Below are positions 46,600 through 57,301 of a DNA stretch of 64,000 nucleotides, piece after piece. A program made the translations under genes and the position numbers. Location of the stretch: positions 453,501 to 517,500 of the forward strand of contig JAKMXF010000044.1 of the NCBI GenBank assembly GCA_024704765.1, given 5' to 3'. The first letter of the stretch is position 1. Every line of letters starts with the position of its first letter. This DNA comes from Oopsacas minuta (lineage: Eukaryota > Porifera > Hexactinellida > Lyssacinosida > Leucopsacidae). The notes beneath the pieces were generated by a model. That model did not search any database and was not told the DNA's origin. It saw nothing but the letters and a program-made list of their open reading frames with translations.

Positions 46600-48276
46600 G
46601 CAGAGCAATGGTATTTGGTGATATTTCAAAATGCAAAGAGGTGACATTGAGGTCACTATTTGTCATGTGAAATACGTGAATTTTCGGCCAAGAATCGAAC
46701 TTGTCCGAGTGAAGCCGAAATTCCCACTATAAGCCAACATCATGGTTCGTGGGCTTACAATTGTTTCAATCATTTCGGACATTCAAGTATTTACATATTC
46801 TTAGAATAAAAAGATAAATTCGAATTCCTGCTCGTTAAGTAATAACCAGATAATTCGGGAAATATGCATAAATCCTTCAAATCCTGATCACAAATATTGT
46901 TTATCTCGTTCATAGAACTTCAATAGCCTTAACAATGGGAATAAGTAATTCCATACTATGATTGGAAATATATTCCTACATTAGCCAAGTGTTGAAACCA
47001 TGAAAGACAACAACGACAAATGTGTGATATTAATAAATAATATAGAGGATAAGATTAAATGTCTAATCGGATTATAAAAGAAATACTAGTGAAAATACTT
47101 TAGTAAGGAATAATGACGCAGCAAAAGGAAGAAGTGAGAAGTAAATTTAGTGTAAAAGCTTAAAATGAGAGGCCTAATTTTAAAGATTCACAAACTTAGG
47201 AGAATAATTCCTTAATGAACAACGAAAAAAGGGTTCAAAATGTACAGATTTTCAAGGTACGACAAAGATAAATCATAATGATGAAAGTTATGGCATTGTA
47301 GCAAAACAAAGTCATGGAGCGAAAGTGCGAAAGAAAAAAAAACTTAGAATAGAGAAATACAGAGAGAAAAATTAGAATGGTTTTGAGATAGTGTGTGACT
47401 GAGACGAGTTGATCAAATGAATCTAGGTGACTTGTGTCCACACATATTGTGAATATTGAGGATGTTTATTCTTGATTCAGCACAAGTGTGGTAGCCTTGA
47501 TTTCTTGATCGAATAGTGTTCTTAAAGGAAGATATATTTCCACAACTTAGCGAGGCGGGTTTCTCTCTATTTGACCTTGTATATATTGTATCAGTGCAAT
47601 TTAATGTCTGAAAAGTTAGATTTGGAATCTTCTTAATTTGGGCTTAGGGTTCAATTAAAACTCGAGTCTCTCTTGAACTCTGTTTAGTAAAGCATATTTT
47701 TACTAAAACAAAGAATATACTTGTACTACATTCAACATTAGCTATCTCGAATGCTCGTTAACTCGAACATTCGTTATTTTGAACAGAATTTTATTTCCTC
47801 TGAGGGTTCGAGATAATGGATCTTGACTGTATATCTGTATAAGAGAAATTCAATTTATTATTACAAATGAAAGATTCTACGGGTGTGCAGTTCGCTGAGT
47901 TAAAAGGGAGCTGTAACCTTAGACTGATTTCTACACAGAAAATCTGTACATATTTGTCTTTGTACACAATGTCGCACCAAAATTGTGCACCTGTCTTACA
48001 CACAAATGTCTCTGTATGCAAGTGTCTCTCTCCGAATAATCCCATGATTTGTATTTGCTAATAGTCATGGCGTAAAGAGATTTGTATATTATTAGTATAT
48101 TTTTATTATATGATTATTATTTTCACACCAAATGATATCTGAAATTCTACCCCGAGTAGTACTTCCGGTCTGTTGATTGGACAATTTTTATTAATTCGTA
48201 TATTTCCGATTACATTTTTATTAAACATGTAATTAGTGTGCATTTCTGAAAAAGGTGACAAAGCAATTCTTGTTTC
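46600..48276. other. Intergenic region upstream of LSM8
   Basis: AT-rich; contains the repeat at 47725-47832. Short frames (47235-47441, 47791-48061) have no recognisable content and partly overlap on both strands. The LSM8 promoter is presumably within 48062-48276. Confidence 0.4.
47725..47832. repeat. MITE related to 8172-8278
   Basis: Shares CTATCTCGAATG, GTTAACTCGAACATTCG and GAGGGTTCGAG with the copy in BRSK intron 7, and closes with TTGACTGTA. Confidence 0.6.
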
Positions 48277-48567
48277 ATGGCTGCATCTTTGGAACCCTTT
48301 GCAGACAAGAAAGTAGCTGTTATAACTGGAGATGGTAGAATGATTACAGGCAATCTCAAGGCATACGATCAAGTCATAAATATAGTGTTAGTGAATACTG
48401 TGGAGAGAGTGTACTCGCATAATGTAGGAGTGGAAGAAGTCTCACTGGGTCTATACATGATCAGAGGAGATAACGTTGCTCTTGTTGGAGAGCGCGATAT
48501 GGATATTGATAATGCTATTGATTTGACGTATGTTCATGCTGAACCACTTGAAGTATTCAAAACATGA
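48277..48567 (+). CDS. LSM8: LSM8, U6 snRNA-associated Sm-like protein
   Basis: 96 residues, the same length as human LSM8. The Sm fold is clear: VAVITGDGRMITGNLKAYDQ (Sm1) and LGLYMIRGDNVALVGE (Sm2, with the RGDN RNA-binding turn). AEPLEV near the end matches the family C-terminus. LSM8 joins LSM2-7 in the nuclear ring that binds the U6 3' end and serves splicing. The last three codons and the TGA (from 48558) lie inside a 738-bp duplication whose other copy belongs to the gene at 55918-56664. That duplication also supplies an AATAAA at 48967-48972. So this gene ends in borrowed sequence, while the protein keeps normal length. Confidence 0.92.
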   Translation: MAASLEPFADKKVAVITGDGRMITGNLKAYDQVINIVLVNTVERVYSHNVGVEEVSLGLYMIRGDNVALVGERDMDIDNAIDLTYVHAEPLEVFKT

Positions 48568-49295
48568 GGAATGGCACATCATTACCGTCATGCTCAACTA
48601 CAGAATGAAAGAGTTGAATGAGAAGTGGGAAGTTGAGTGCCCCGATGGCGTCTTCTGGGTAACATTCAAGGATCGAGATGTCGATCCAGTGACTAAGAAC
48701 GGAAAGTGGTTGGTACGTGCAAAGATCCTCAATTCTGACAAGTGGTTGCACGCGTATCTTATTCACAAAGATCCTTTAGTTGCCAGAGACTGCTCTTTGA
48801 CGGTAACTGATGAAGTTGTGTGGGCAATCGGGGAATATAACTTCTGGGATGAACTTCCTGAATGGCAGTAGCAGAGGTAGCAGCAGCAGTAGCAGCAGCA
48901 GCAATAGAGCTTGCTTTATATAATTTAAATTTATTTCTTGCATAATTATTTATTCGATACATGTTTAATAAAATCTCCGAAGCAACCTCTCTGAATTGGA
49001 ATTTGCGGCGAATAGAATGTCTTAGACATTCTATTCGCAGTAAATCACCTCGTGTTATTCAATTCAGGCAAAATAAACTACAAAATTGGGGAAGTTTAGT
49101 TTATTTGACTGAATTAAATGTTACATTTCGATAGCGACGAACGATACAAACTTGTAAATTGAACTTAAGATTAATATCCAGATCCTATTTTATGAATTTA
49201 TCATGTCTATTCGCATTATCCACAACAATATTATCATCATGGTAAGAGAAACTACACATGATAATGATTACCTAATCATATTCATTTACTTGTTA
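48558..49295 (+). repeat. Duplicated 3' half of the orphan gene, fused to LSM8 (copy A)
   Basis: Matches 56351-57088 base for base with no net gap (constant offset 7793) and about 14 substitutions, roughly 98% identity. It contains the last 104 codons of the orphan protein, still open in frame 48530-48871 but overlapping LSM8 in another frame. It also contains a CAG-type repeat (about 48863-48905), an AATAAA and a 15-bp palindrome (49008-49038). Eight of the substitutions fall in the coding part and give four amino-acid changes, so there is no sign of protein-level constraint on this copy. Confidence 0.9.
49008..49038. repeat. 15-bp palindrome in duplicated 3' region (copy A)
   Basis: GCGAATAGAATGTCT and AGACATTCTATTCGC flank a single T. 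It is kept unchanged in copy B at 56801-56831. Confidence 0.7.
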
Positions 49296-49971
49296 GAAAT
49301 AATCATCATTGAAATGAGGATATCTATTTTCTGCTAATTAATTTCAAGTTTCAATTATATCAATCTGGTGCCCACCAATCTGTGAGATTTGGTATCTCTA
49401 TATCAAACGTATAGTTAAGTAGCAAAAAACCATAAAATATTACAGTTTGAGCAGCTGGAATCCATAAGATTCTTGGATAACCCGTGATAGTTGATAGCTG
49501 ACATCTCTGCAGTGATAGAATTTCTTGGCCATTACAGTAGTGTTAGTAAATACAAGTTTGAGGGGTAATTGGGTAGATATCACAGACAACAGTCAATTTA
49601 CATAGCTTACGCCTTACGGAATTTACTTGTACAAGAAAATAAATATCGAAAAGTTGAAAAAATTGAAATTTGACAAGTGATTACAGACAGCCCTCGCCGT
49701 TCGCGATGTATTCCCTCGATTATTCGCGGTTTTTGTTCCGAGTTATGTTATTTTTGTAGGACATCTTGCAATTTACATATTTTGATGTATTACTAAGGCG
49801 AAAATGTATTTTCTCCTAAGTTGAATAATTCATTATTCACTAGGTTAACTTGTACCAATTCGCCGCTAATTATTCATCCCCGCCAGTCCCAATTTGAATC
49901 TCCCGCTCTGACAAATTTACATACAGTAGAACCTCTGAGATCAGGGGCAGTCTCGTCCTGAGGGTGCTCAG

Positions 49972-50119
49972 CAGTGTTGCCGTGGCTATGGAATTTCTAT
50001 TCCCATCTCATTCCAACAGGATTTCTGTCGGAATTCCCATGGGTTTTCTCATAGGCTTTCCCATATGGGATTCACGTAGCAAGAAAATGATTCCTATTCC
50101 TATACCCAAGGCAACCCTC
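49972..50119. mobile_element. hAT-like MITE with CAGTGTTGCC...GGCAACCCT ends
   Basis: CCCAT/GGGTTTTC blocks lie between CAGTGTTGCCGTGG and AAGGCAACCCTC. It lies directly after a pogo-like end and appears to have inserted in that older element. No matching octamers were seen. Confidence 0.5.
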
Positions 50120-50590
50120 GTCTTCGGTTCTCAGAAATAACGAAACTCCATGGAAGTTCTATTTCGTACATACATAAGTATTGAGATGCTTCAAGTTAGT
50201 GAATCTAAATATTTTAATGTGACCATGATCCGACACATCGTATTCATGACCCGTGAGCTATGACATATATACTACGCATCGTGTGATTCATTGACTCTCA
50301 CAATTTTGAAAATCAAACATAGTGGTATAGTGTAACACAACATAATGAACACACTAACACTCATCATTTATCTTTAACAGTATTGGATAATACATTCCAA
50401 TCCAATTCGGTGATTAGTTAAGGACTCATGGAGATCATATCACGTTCATACTAACCAACTTGAGTGAAGAAAAAAGCGGGACGGAAAGCATTAAGTTTAG
50501 CGGGGACATCTTGGGACCTAAAATCGAGACAATCAACAAGGCTTTTTAGAGACTCTTATTATGTAAGTTATTGATTATTGCACGATAGTA

Positions 50591-50958
50591 CTAGGGATCG
50601 ATAGGGGGCACAATTTTGGCCGGGAAAACTGTACCGATTTTCGGCCGAAACCGGGACCGAGGCGATCCCTAGTTCCTCAAGTACAACCTAAGAGCTGTTA
50701 GATTTGACCACCGCCTGACGTAGTTATTCCTAATCAACACGTCGAGGAAATTGTTGATGATAGTGAAGATTTAGATAGACTATAGAGATACGTATATATT
50801 TAGATTTAGTATCTCGCATTTAAATTTCTTTGTTCTAAACCTATGATGTTTTGCTTTAGAAATAACTCTTAGCATAAATTTCATTAAACACCCCGGCTGG
50901 CCAAGGGCCGGATTCTCAACTTTTGGCCGTGGCCGGATCGGGCCCGGACGATCCCTAG
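50591..50958. repeat. Inverted repeats CTAGGGATCG / CGATCCCTAG
   Basis: One CTAGGGATCG at 50591 faces CGATCCCTAG at both 50663-50672 and 50949-50958, with GC-rich GGCCG motifs between. Probably nested or partially deleted non-autonomous elements. Confidence 0.5.
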
Positions 50959-51674
50959 ATAGCACCATAGAACCCAACCTATCAGACCCCAAATGCTGGG
51001 GTTAACCATCATTTGGATGGTAACTTGGGGTCATTTAGTATTACTAGATTTAACTGTAACGTAGTTATCTTAATACATGACACAGTCAGTCCTAATTACT
51101 ACAATCTATAATGTAACGTCTACTTTACAATTTAGTTAGTCCTGTTTTTAATCATGAATTTACATCATTCGCTAAAATGCATCATTCATTTGCCAATCTG
51201 TATGTACAAGTAATAATCCAAGAGAAACATATACAAACATAAGAGGTACTCCGCATTAGGTACACACATTATGAGATTCGTTTAATAAATTGAGAACTGA
51301 GTTGAATCTATTATATAATTTGTCGATGGTTTGTATTTTGTACGGAATAAATTGAAGAACTGGTAAGAGCTACGAACTTGATCAATAAATTGATGGGATG
51401 TATGTATGTACTAAATTTAGTTAAAAGGTATCTCATAGCCTCTTGATAAGTAATGACCTTATTCTTTGCCATCTGGTTGTCCGTCAGCTAGGTAGCTATT
51501 TCTCCGTGATAGCTCCTCTGTAATTCCTAAAGTGATATCTACACCATACATTTATTCCATACATAACATTATATTATAGTTTAACTATGCAATTTCTAAC
51601 CGTAAATTTCATTAAAATTCATCCTTAATTATCAATTGAATTAAAGTTTGATGTATTTCTTAATCGGTCTATAT

Positions 51675-53570
51675 CAGGGGTGCCCAACATACGGCCCGCG
51701 TAATAATTTTATCCGGCCCGCGCAAAATTTGCACTTTGTAATATATACTATTTCTTCATGAACAATTCCTAAGCCACATTTCGATAGCATTCATACTGGG
51801 TGTCGAATTTCAATGTATTTGACATTTTGAGGATTCTTATTCATTTTCAATACACGACAGGTGCCATGTGTTTAGTAATAATAATTCTTAGCGGTGTATA
51901 AATATAAACTAGTATAATTCTAAGCTTATGATTGAAATTCAGATACTGCGTTTACTCATCTCCTAAATTACCGGTAGAATATATATATCATTTATATTAA
52001 TGGAGCCTTGTTCTAAGAAAAGGAAAGTTGATATCGAGAGTAGAACTTTCAACGACAGCTGGTCCGAGAAATACTTTTTCACCAACTTCAAAAACAAACC
52101 AACTTGCTTAATATGCAAGCAGGTCATCGCAGTGATGAAAGAGTACAACATTCAAAGACACTATAGTGCTAAACATCAAGATTACAAAGCATGATGAATG
52201 GAATTGATGCTATCGGACTTAAGTTGAATAATTTATGTGAGGTAACGACAGATGGCGCACCATCAATGATTGGGAAGGAAAGGGGCTTCGTTGCTCTTCT
52301 GGAGAAAGAAAGGATCAATTCAGGAAGTAGTACTATGAAATTAGTCAAAGTGCATTGTATAATTCACCGGGAAAATCTCTGTTCAAAGTCATTAAGAATG
52401 CAGGGTGTAATGGAAATAGTAGTGAAAACTGTCAACTTCATTCGTGCTCGAGGACTCAGTCATCGACAATTTCGAAAACTTTTAGACGAAATGGATTCTC
52501 AATATGGAGACCTTCTTTACTATACGGAAGTACGATGGTTAAGTAGGGGTGCGATGCTTCGACGCTTTTATGAACTCAAAGAAGAAGTATTTCATTTTAT
52601 GGAGGAGAAGGGGAAACCAGTTTTTCATCTCAATGATCCATTATGGTTGTGTGACTTGGCATTTTTGACCGATATCACTCAATATTTGAATAACCTCAAC
52701 TCAAAATTACAAGGAAAAAATCTGCTTATTCACAATTTGTTTGACTTCATTTGCGCTTTTGAAAGAAAGCTCGAGATATGGGAAAAACAATTAATAGAAG
52801 GAAATCTTTATCACTTTGAAACCTTATCAAAACATTCCCCTCCAGATACAGGTGTATACGCAATCGAAATCAATTCCCTGCGCAAAGAATTCGAGAATAG
52901 ATTTAAAGATCTTCGTAGCAATATTGTAAACTTCGCTATATTCTCAAATCCTTTCTCTTTAGAACCTATTGAACTCCCCGAGCATCTCCAGCTAGAATTG
53001 GTTGACATGCAATGTAACCAGGACTTTAAAGCAAAATTCAATGATGTCACACTGATGGACTTTTATCAAAAGTATTTATCATCATCAGATTACCCCAATC
53101 TTATCAAGCATTGTAAGATGATGGCTTGTTTATTTGGGAGCACATACATATGTGAACAACTGTTCTCCCAAATGAAGCTAGTAAAAAGCAAATGCAGAAC
53201 TGTTTTAACTGATAGACATCTCGAAGATACATTAAGAATAGCTACTACGGATATGGAACAAAACATCGACCATATAGTCAGACATATGCGTCATCAATCG
53301 TCATCCATGTCAAAGTAGTAAATCATTGCCTGTACTCGTATTAGCGGTGGTAAAATGAGTATTCGGGTTTCTAATTAGTTAGTATTTTTGATCATTTTCT
53401 GTAGTCTGCCAATATTTCATATGTGTGTTCCCTTTCTGTAGCATTTCCACTTGGATATTCCAACAAATTTTCTCTAAATAAATCTGAAAATTATAAATTG
53501 GTCCATGTGGCCCACCAAACTATTGAGGAAGCCAATGTGGCCCGCAATTAAATCGAGTTGGGCACCCCTG
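51675..53570 (+). mobile_element. hAT transposon (GTF2IRD2/ZBED-like group), 1896 bp, internally deleted
   Basis: Starts CAGGGGTGCCCAAC and ends GTTGGGCACCCCTG, perfect 14-bp terminal inverted repeats, followed inwards by GGCCCGCG / CGGGCC motifs. The flanking octamers GTCTATAT and ATCTAGAG match at 5 of 8 positions, consistent with an aged target duplication. It encodes the relic at 52000-53318. Confidence 0.8.
52000..53318 (+). pseudogene. hAT transposase with its catalytic centre deleted
   Basis: 52000-52194 encodes a nuclear-localisation-like PCSKKRKV start and a BED-type finger (CLICK...HYSAKH), then stops. The next frame opens at 52191 with 375 residues: VTTDGAPSMIGKERGF (catalytic acidic residue), VHCIIHRENLC, VRWLSRGAMLRRF, and a C-terminal dimerisation region (EQLFSQMKLVKSKCR). 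The segment between the finger and this block, about 150-200 residues that normally carry the first catalytic aspartate, is missing. The junction lies near 52190. The C-terminal frame is long and intact. Confidence 0.8.
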
Positions 53571-53710
53571 ATCTAGAGTAAGGAGTATTAAATGTTAGAT
53601 TTAGCTATCCATTTATCAATCATATATTTATTGATTTACTTAAACTTTGTGATACAAGCAGCTATATTCAGAGCAATAATCAGATTTTTCCGCCAGTTGT
53701 TTGAAAAATA

Positions 53711-54832
53711 ATGAATTTTGAGAACTTAGAGCATCGAGCAGTCATTAAATTTTTCTGTATAAAGGACTAAGCGCTACTGAAACGTTCAAAGAGATGAAAG
53801 ATGTCCTCAAAGACAATGCCCCTAGTCAATCTATGGTTGCAAAATGGCATGCAGAATTCAAATGTGGAAGAGGAAGTATTACAGATGACCCTCGCTCAGG
53901 AAGACCCACATTTTCTCTCCATCCAGAAACAATCCAATCTATTGGTGGTATGATAGAGAACGATCACTGTATATCGATCAGAAATACAGCTAATAGGGTA
54001 GATTTATCAATTGGAACTATTCATTCGATCATTCATGACTATCTTGGGCTCAAGAAATACAAAGCAAAGTGGATACCAAAAACCTTATCTGAAGATCAAA
54101 TGATGGCTAGACTAGAAACTAGCAAAAGCATGGTTGATTTGTATATGTCTGACCCAGACGATTTCATGCGAGACTGATTACAGAAGATGAAACCTGGATA
54201 TACTGCCATGACCCTTGCACTGTTAGCGGGGCTGCGGAATGGAGGCATGAAGATTCTCCAAACCCAAAGTACCCCGACTTGGTCACTGTCCAAAGTCTAA
54301 GTCAAAGCTGATGCTATCAATATTCTGGGATTCTAAGGGACCATTACTATTAGATTATCTTCCAAAAATTCGACGGTGACTGGAGCATATTATGCCAATC
54401 TAATGACGAGGTTACGCGAATCTTTAAAGAGGAATAGGCGAGGAATGCTAAAAGGAATCCCACTCATTTTACATGATAATGCCCCATCCCATAAAAGTCA
54501 TATTGCACAGGAGGCAATAAAAGATTGTGGCTTTAAACAGGTTCAACACCCATCATACAGTCCTGATTTAGCTCTCAGCGATTATTATCTATTTCCAATT
54601 GCCAAGCAAGCACTTCGCGCAAGGATTTTTGGCGATGACGATGCATTAGAATCGGGTTTTGAAGACTGGTTAGACACCAAAGACAAAATGTTTTTCATCA
54701 TGGTATAGAAAAGCTGAGATAAGTGGCTTAAATGTATTCTATTACAAGGGGATTATGTTGAAATTAAACTCTAGCCATTGCTATACAAAACGTCTATATA
54801 CTAATTTCCACGAACTTATTGAACACCCTGTA
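53711..54832 (+). mobile_element. Broken mariner element (DD34D type)
   Basis: Coding traces start near ATG 53711. Frame 53794-54177 has the HTH region, ITDDPRSGRPT and SIRNTANRVDLSIGTIHSII. Then, in another frame, RLITEDETWIY (first D); and from 54376 LILHDNAPSHKS (second D) and YSPDLALSDYYLFP (third D). At least three frame breaks and stops make it inactive. The 3' terminal repeat is CCACGAACTTATTGAACACCCTGTA, ending at 54832 with TA. No 5' terminal repeat was found, so that end is lost. Confidence 0.8.
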
Positions 54833-55917
54833 ATAAAATGTGATTAGAAGATCAATCACTTTTAGTTTATACATTATGAGATATATTTAATTGATTGAGA
54901 ACAGAGTTGAATAAAGTTAGTTTTTGAAAGGAAGTTATGGTTATAGGCTATCTACCCAGTACCCAACATAATGACGCAATTGTGTTTATTTCGTTGGGAT
55001 ATCGAGATTTGTCCTAGCTATTAATTGAAATTTGGAATATGTACTAACTTAAAATTGGATTTTGTCGTAACTTTCTAAATGGTTAGCAAGGGTGTAGATA
55101 AAGGGGGTCTAGGTCTTAAGCCCCCCAGAAACGATATAAACTACGTTCATGTGTATAAGAAAATCATTTCAAAATGTACCCCCCCTGCGGTATGAACCTC
55201 CCCCCACTTCTATAAGATTATCACACCCTTGTTTAGTGGGACTTGGATTAGTGGATAAACCAGCTAAAAAGGAATAATTTCAGTAATATCTTAGGAAAAA
55301 TTCCAGCTACCTCATTTCGTTATCAATCACTGTAAAACTTAATTTCCCGAGAAATTTTAACGTGAGTAGGTTAAATAATAGCGAGATTTACTCAAATACG
55401 TGAGTCTACATTTGGATCCGTGAGACTTGAAAAACTATGTGGTTCACGTCGCCAAACAGGTGGGACGGCAACTAGCAACCTGGAATATTTCTAAGTAACA
55501 ACCTTGGTTGATGGTAGAAAGACCATATATCCAAATGTAATTAAGGCTTAAGTAGCTTATAGGAATTAGTTACGATTTGTTACGATGAAATTCCCAGACA
55601 GAATAACAAGTCAAAATCTGCTGAATAATGTTAACTTTGCAGAATAACTATGTATGTACCATCCTTATCCTGCCTCCACACATGTTAAAATATTCAACGT
55701 GAGGAAAGTAGGATAATTAATTAGTAATTATCATATTAGAAATATCATTAATAATCCACATTGAAAATTAACTAATACATTAATAGAAAGTCACATTACT
55801 CAATAACACAGGCGCATCCGTAATCTCTACGTAAAATAATGTATTAATTGGTGCTCCTTAGCAGCTATAAATGAACCATAAATTTAATAAAAATTAAATA
55901 TACAACTCATAAATAAA
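54833..55917. other. Intergenic region
   Basis: AT-rich with two C/G homopolymer-rich patches near 55125-55210. No gene or clear repeat seen. Confidence 0.4.
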
Positions 55918-56664
55918 ATGGCATCTAACGACAGTACCACCGGAAAAAGCATCCCATCCTTCATGAGAGGAACTGCGAACAGTAGCAGCAAGATAGCGCG
56001 GACCACTACTGAAAGGAAGAGAAATACTAGTCAGCCTCAGAAAGTTTCGAGCCAGGCACGAACCTCTTACCCAAAGAGTCCAGCTCGTACACAAGAAAGA
56101 GCTACCACCGTTGTGTCCAAAACTGGCCCCACCTCTCCTTCCACAACAACTCGTCAATCTGTCTCACAACGGGTTGGAGCTACCAAGAGAGTCGAATCGA
56201 GCAACCCCGTCGACGCCAAGTGGGAACGTCTCATGAAGTTGGTTCCAAAAAAAGATTGTGCCGTGTATCCTAGCCCTAAGAAGGAAAAACCAACCACCAG
56301 TGAAGAATTCGAGGAGCTGGAGAGGAAGGGCTATTATAATGTAAAGGATACAAAACATGAGGAATGGCACATCATTACCGTCATGCTCAACTACCGAATG
56401 GATGAGTTGAATGAGAAGTGGGAAGTTGAGTGCCCCGATGGCGTCTTCTGGGTAACATTCAAGGATCGAGATGTCGATCCAGTGACTAAGAACGGAAAGT
56501 GGTTGGTACGTGCAAAGATCTACAATTCTGACAAGTGGTTGCACGCGTATCTTATTCACAAAGATCCTATAGTTGCCAGAGACCTCTCTTTGACGGTAAC
56601 TGATGAAGTTGTGTGGGCAATCGGGGAATATAACTTCTGGGATGAACTTCCTGAATGGCAGTAG
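55918..56664 (+). CDS. Orphan protein whose 3' half is duplicated beside LSM8
   Basis: 248 residues, ATG at 55918. Residues 1-100 are basic and Ser/Thr/Pro-rich (SPSTTTRQSVSQRVG), probably disordered. Residues 100-145 are charged (EEFEELERKGYY). Residues 145-248 form a compact, likely folded region with HEEWHIITVMLNYRM, DGVFWVTFKDRDVDPV, KWLHAYLIHKDP and the terminal YNFWDELPEWQ, rich in Trp and Tyr. No known family was recognised. The stop is followed by a CAG-type repeat and AATAAA at 56760-56765. The folded half (from codon 145) and its 3' UTR exist a second time directly after LSM8. Confidence 0.75.
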   Translation: MASNDSTTGKSIPSFMRGTANSSSKIARTTTERKRNTSQPQKVSSQARTSYPKSPARTQERATTVVSKTGPTSPSTTTRQSVSQRVGATKRVESSNPVDAKWERLMKLVPKKDCAVYPSPKKEKPTTSEEFEELERKGYYNVKDTKHEEWHIITVMLNYRMDELNEKWEVECPDGVFWVTFKDRDVDPVTKNGKWLVRAKIYNSDKWLHAYLIHKDPIVARDLSLTVTDEVVWAIGEYNFWDELPEWQ

Positions 56665-57088
56665 CAGAGGTAGCAGCAGCAGTAGCAGCAGCAGCAATAG
56701 AGCTTGCTTTATATAATTTAAATTTATTTCTTGCATAATTACTTATTCGATACATGTTTAATAAAATCTCCGAAGCAACCTCTCTGAATAAGAATTTACC
56801 GCGAATAGAATGTCTTAGACATTCTATTCGCAGTAAATCACCTCGTGTTATTCAATTCAGGCAAAATAAACTACAAAATTGGGGAAGTTTAGTTTATTTG
56901 ACTGAATTAAATGTTACATTTCGATAGCGACGAACGATACAAACTTGTAAATTGAACTTAAGATTAATATCCAGATCCTATTTTATGAATTCATCATGTC
57001 TATTCGCATTATCCACAACAATATTATCATCATGGTAAGAGAAACTACACATGATAATGATTACCTAATCATATTCATTTACTTGTTA
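56351..57088 (+). repeat. Segmental duplication, copy B (source-like)
   Basis: Counterpart of 48558-49295. Here the repeated sequence continues a longer coding frame upstream, so this copy is the likely donor. Both copies carry the same 3' UTR palindrome (56801-56831) and end together after ACTTGTTA. Confidence 0.9.
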
Positions 57089-57301
57089 TAACAGACCTAG
57101 AGTATATTTGGTACTTTATAGAACGAAGAAAAGGTGTCAGAATAATTTATTAAATGAGCCTGGGGCGTGTACAGAGGTCAAACCCATAAGTATGGTGTAT
57201 GAATCCTATCCCCACACCTGGGCCAAAGTTTCTTATCAAATCCTTCCTTCAGTCTGGGGGAAATGATCCAATAATTATTACAAAAGTTATTATTTATAGA
57301 A

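Larger units (their letters stand above)
39500..46600. mobile_element. Composite Merlin-type transposon region with degenerate inverted and tandem arms
   Basis: An approximately 180-bp unit occurs once on the left, inverted (about 39535-39720), and three times on the right in direct orientation (about 45586-45765, 46060-46240, 46420-46580). All share the text around CTCAACGAGTTCTTGAACGG and GCATATAGGGATTTT. A second, better preserved inverted pair lies inside (about 40100-40225 against 45357-45475, including GGTAATTCTTGTTACTTTAA). Between the arms are the Merlin transposase relic, an older repeat and the inserted hAT element. Outer borders are approximate; no target-site duplication was fixed. 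Confidence 0.6.
49296..51674. other. Gene-free region with several MITEs
   Basis: Holds a pogo-like end at 49922 (TACAGTAGAACCTCTG), a hAT-like MITE at 49972-50119, a GAGTGAAGAAAAAAGCGGGAC repeat near 50463, and CTAGGGATCG/CGATCCCTAG elements at 50591-50958. No gene supported. Confidence 0.45.

Noticed and set aside
48863-48905. CRISPR-like or coding triplet repeat
   Set aside because: A simple CAG-type microsatellite in the 3' UTR, shared by both duplicate copies. No CRISPR array was seen.
56164-56736. 190-codon antisense frame with a run of leucines
   Set aside because: Shadow of the orphan gene; the leucine run is the CAG-type repeat read backwards.
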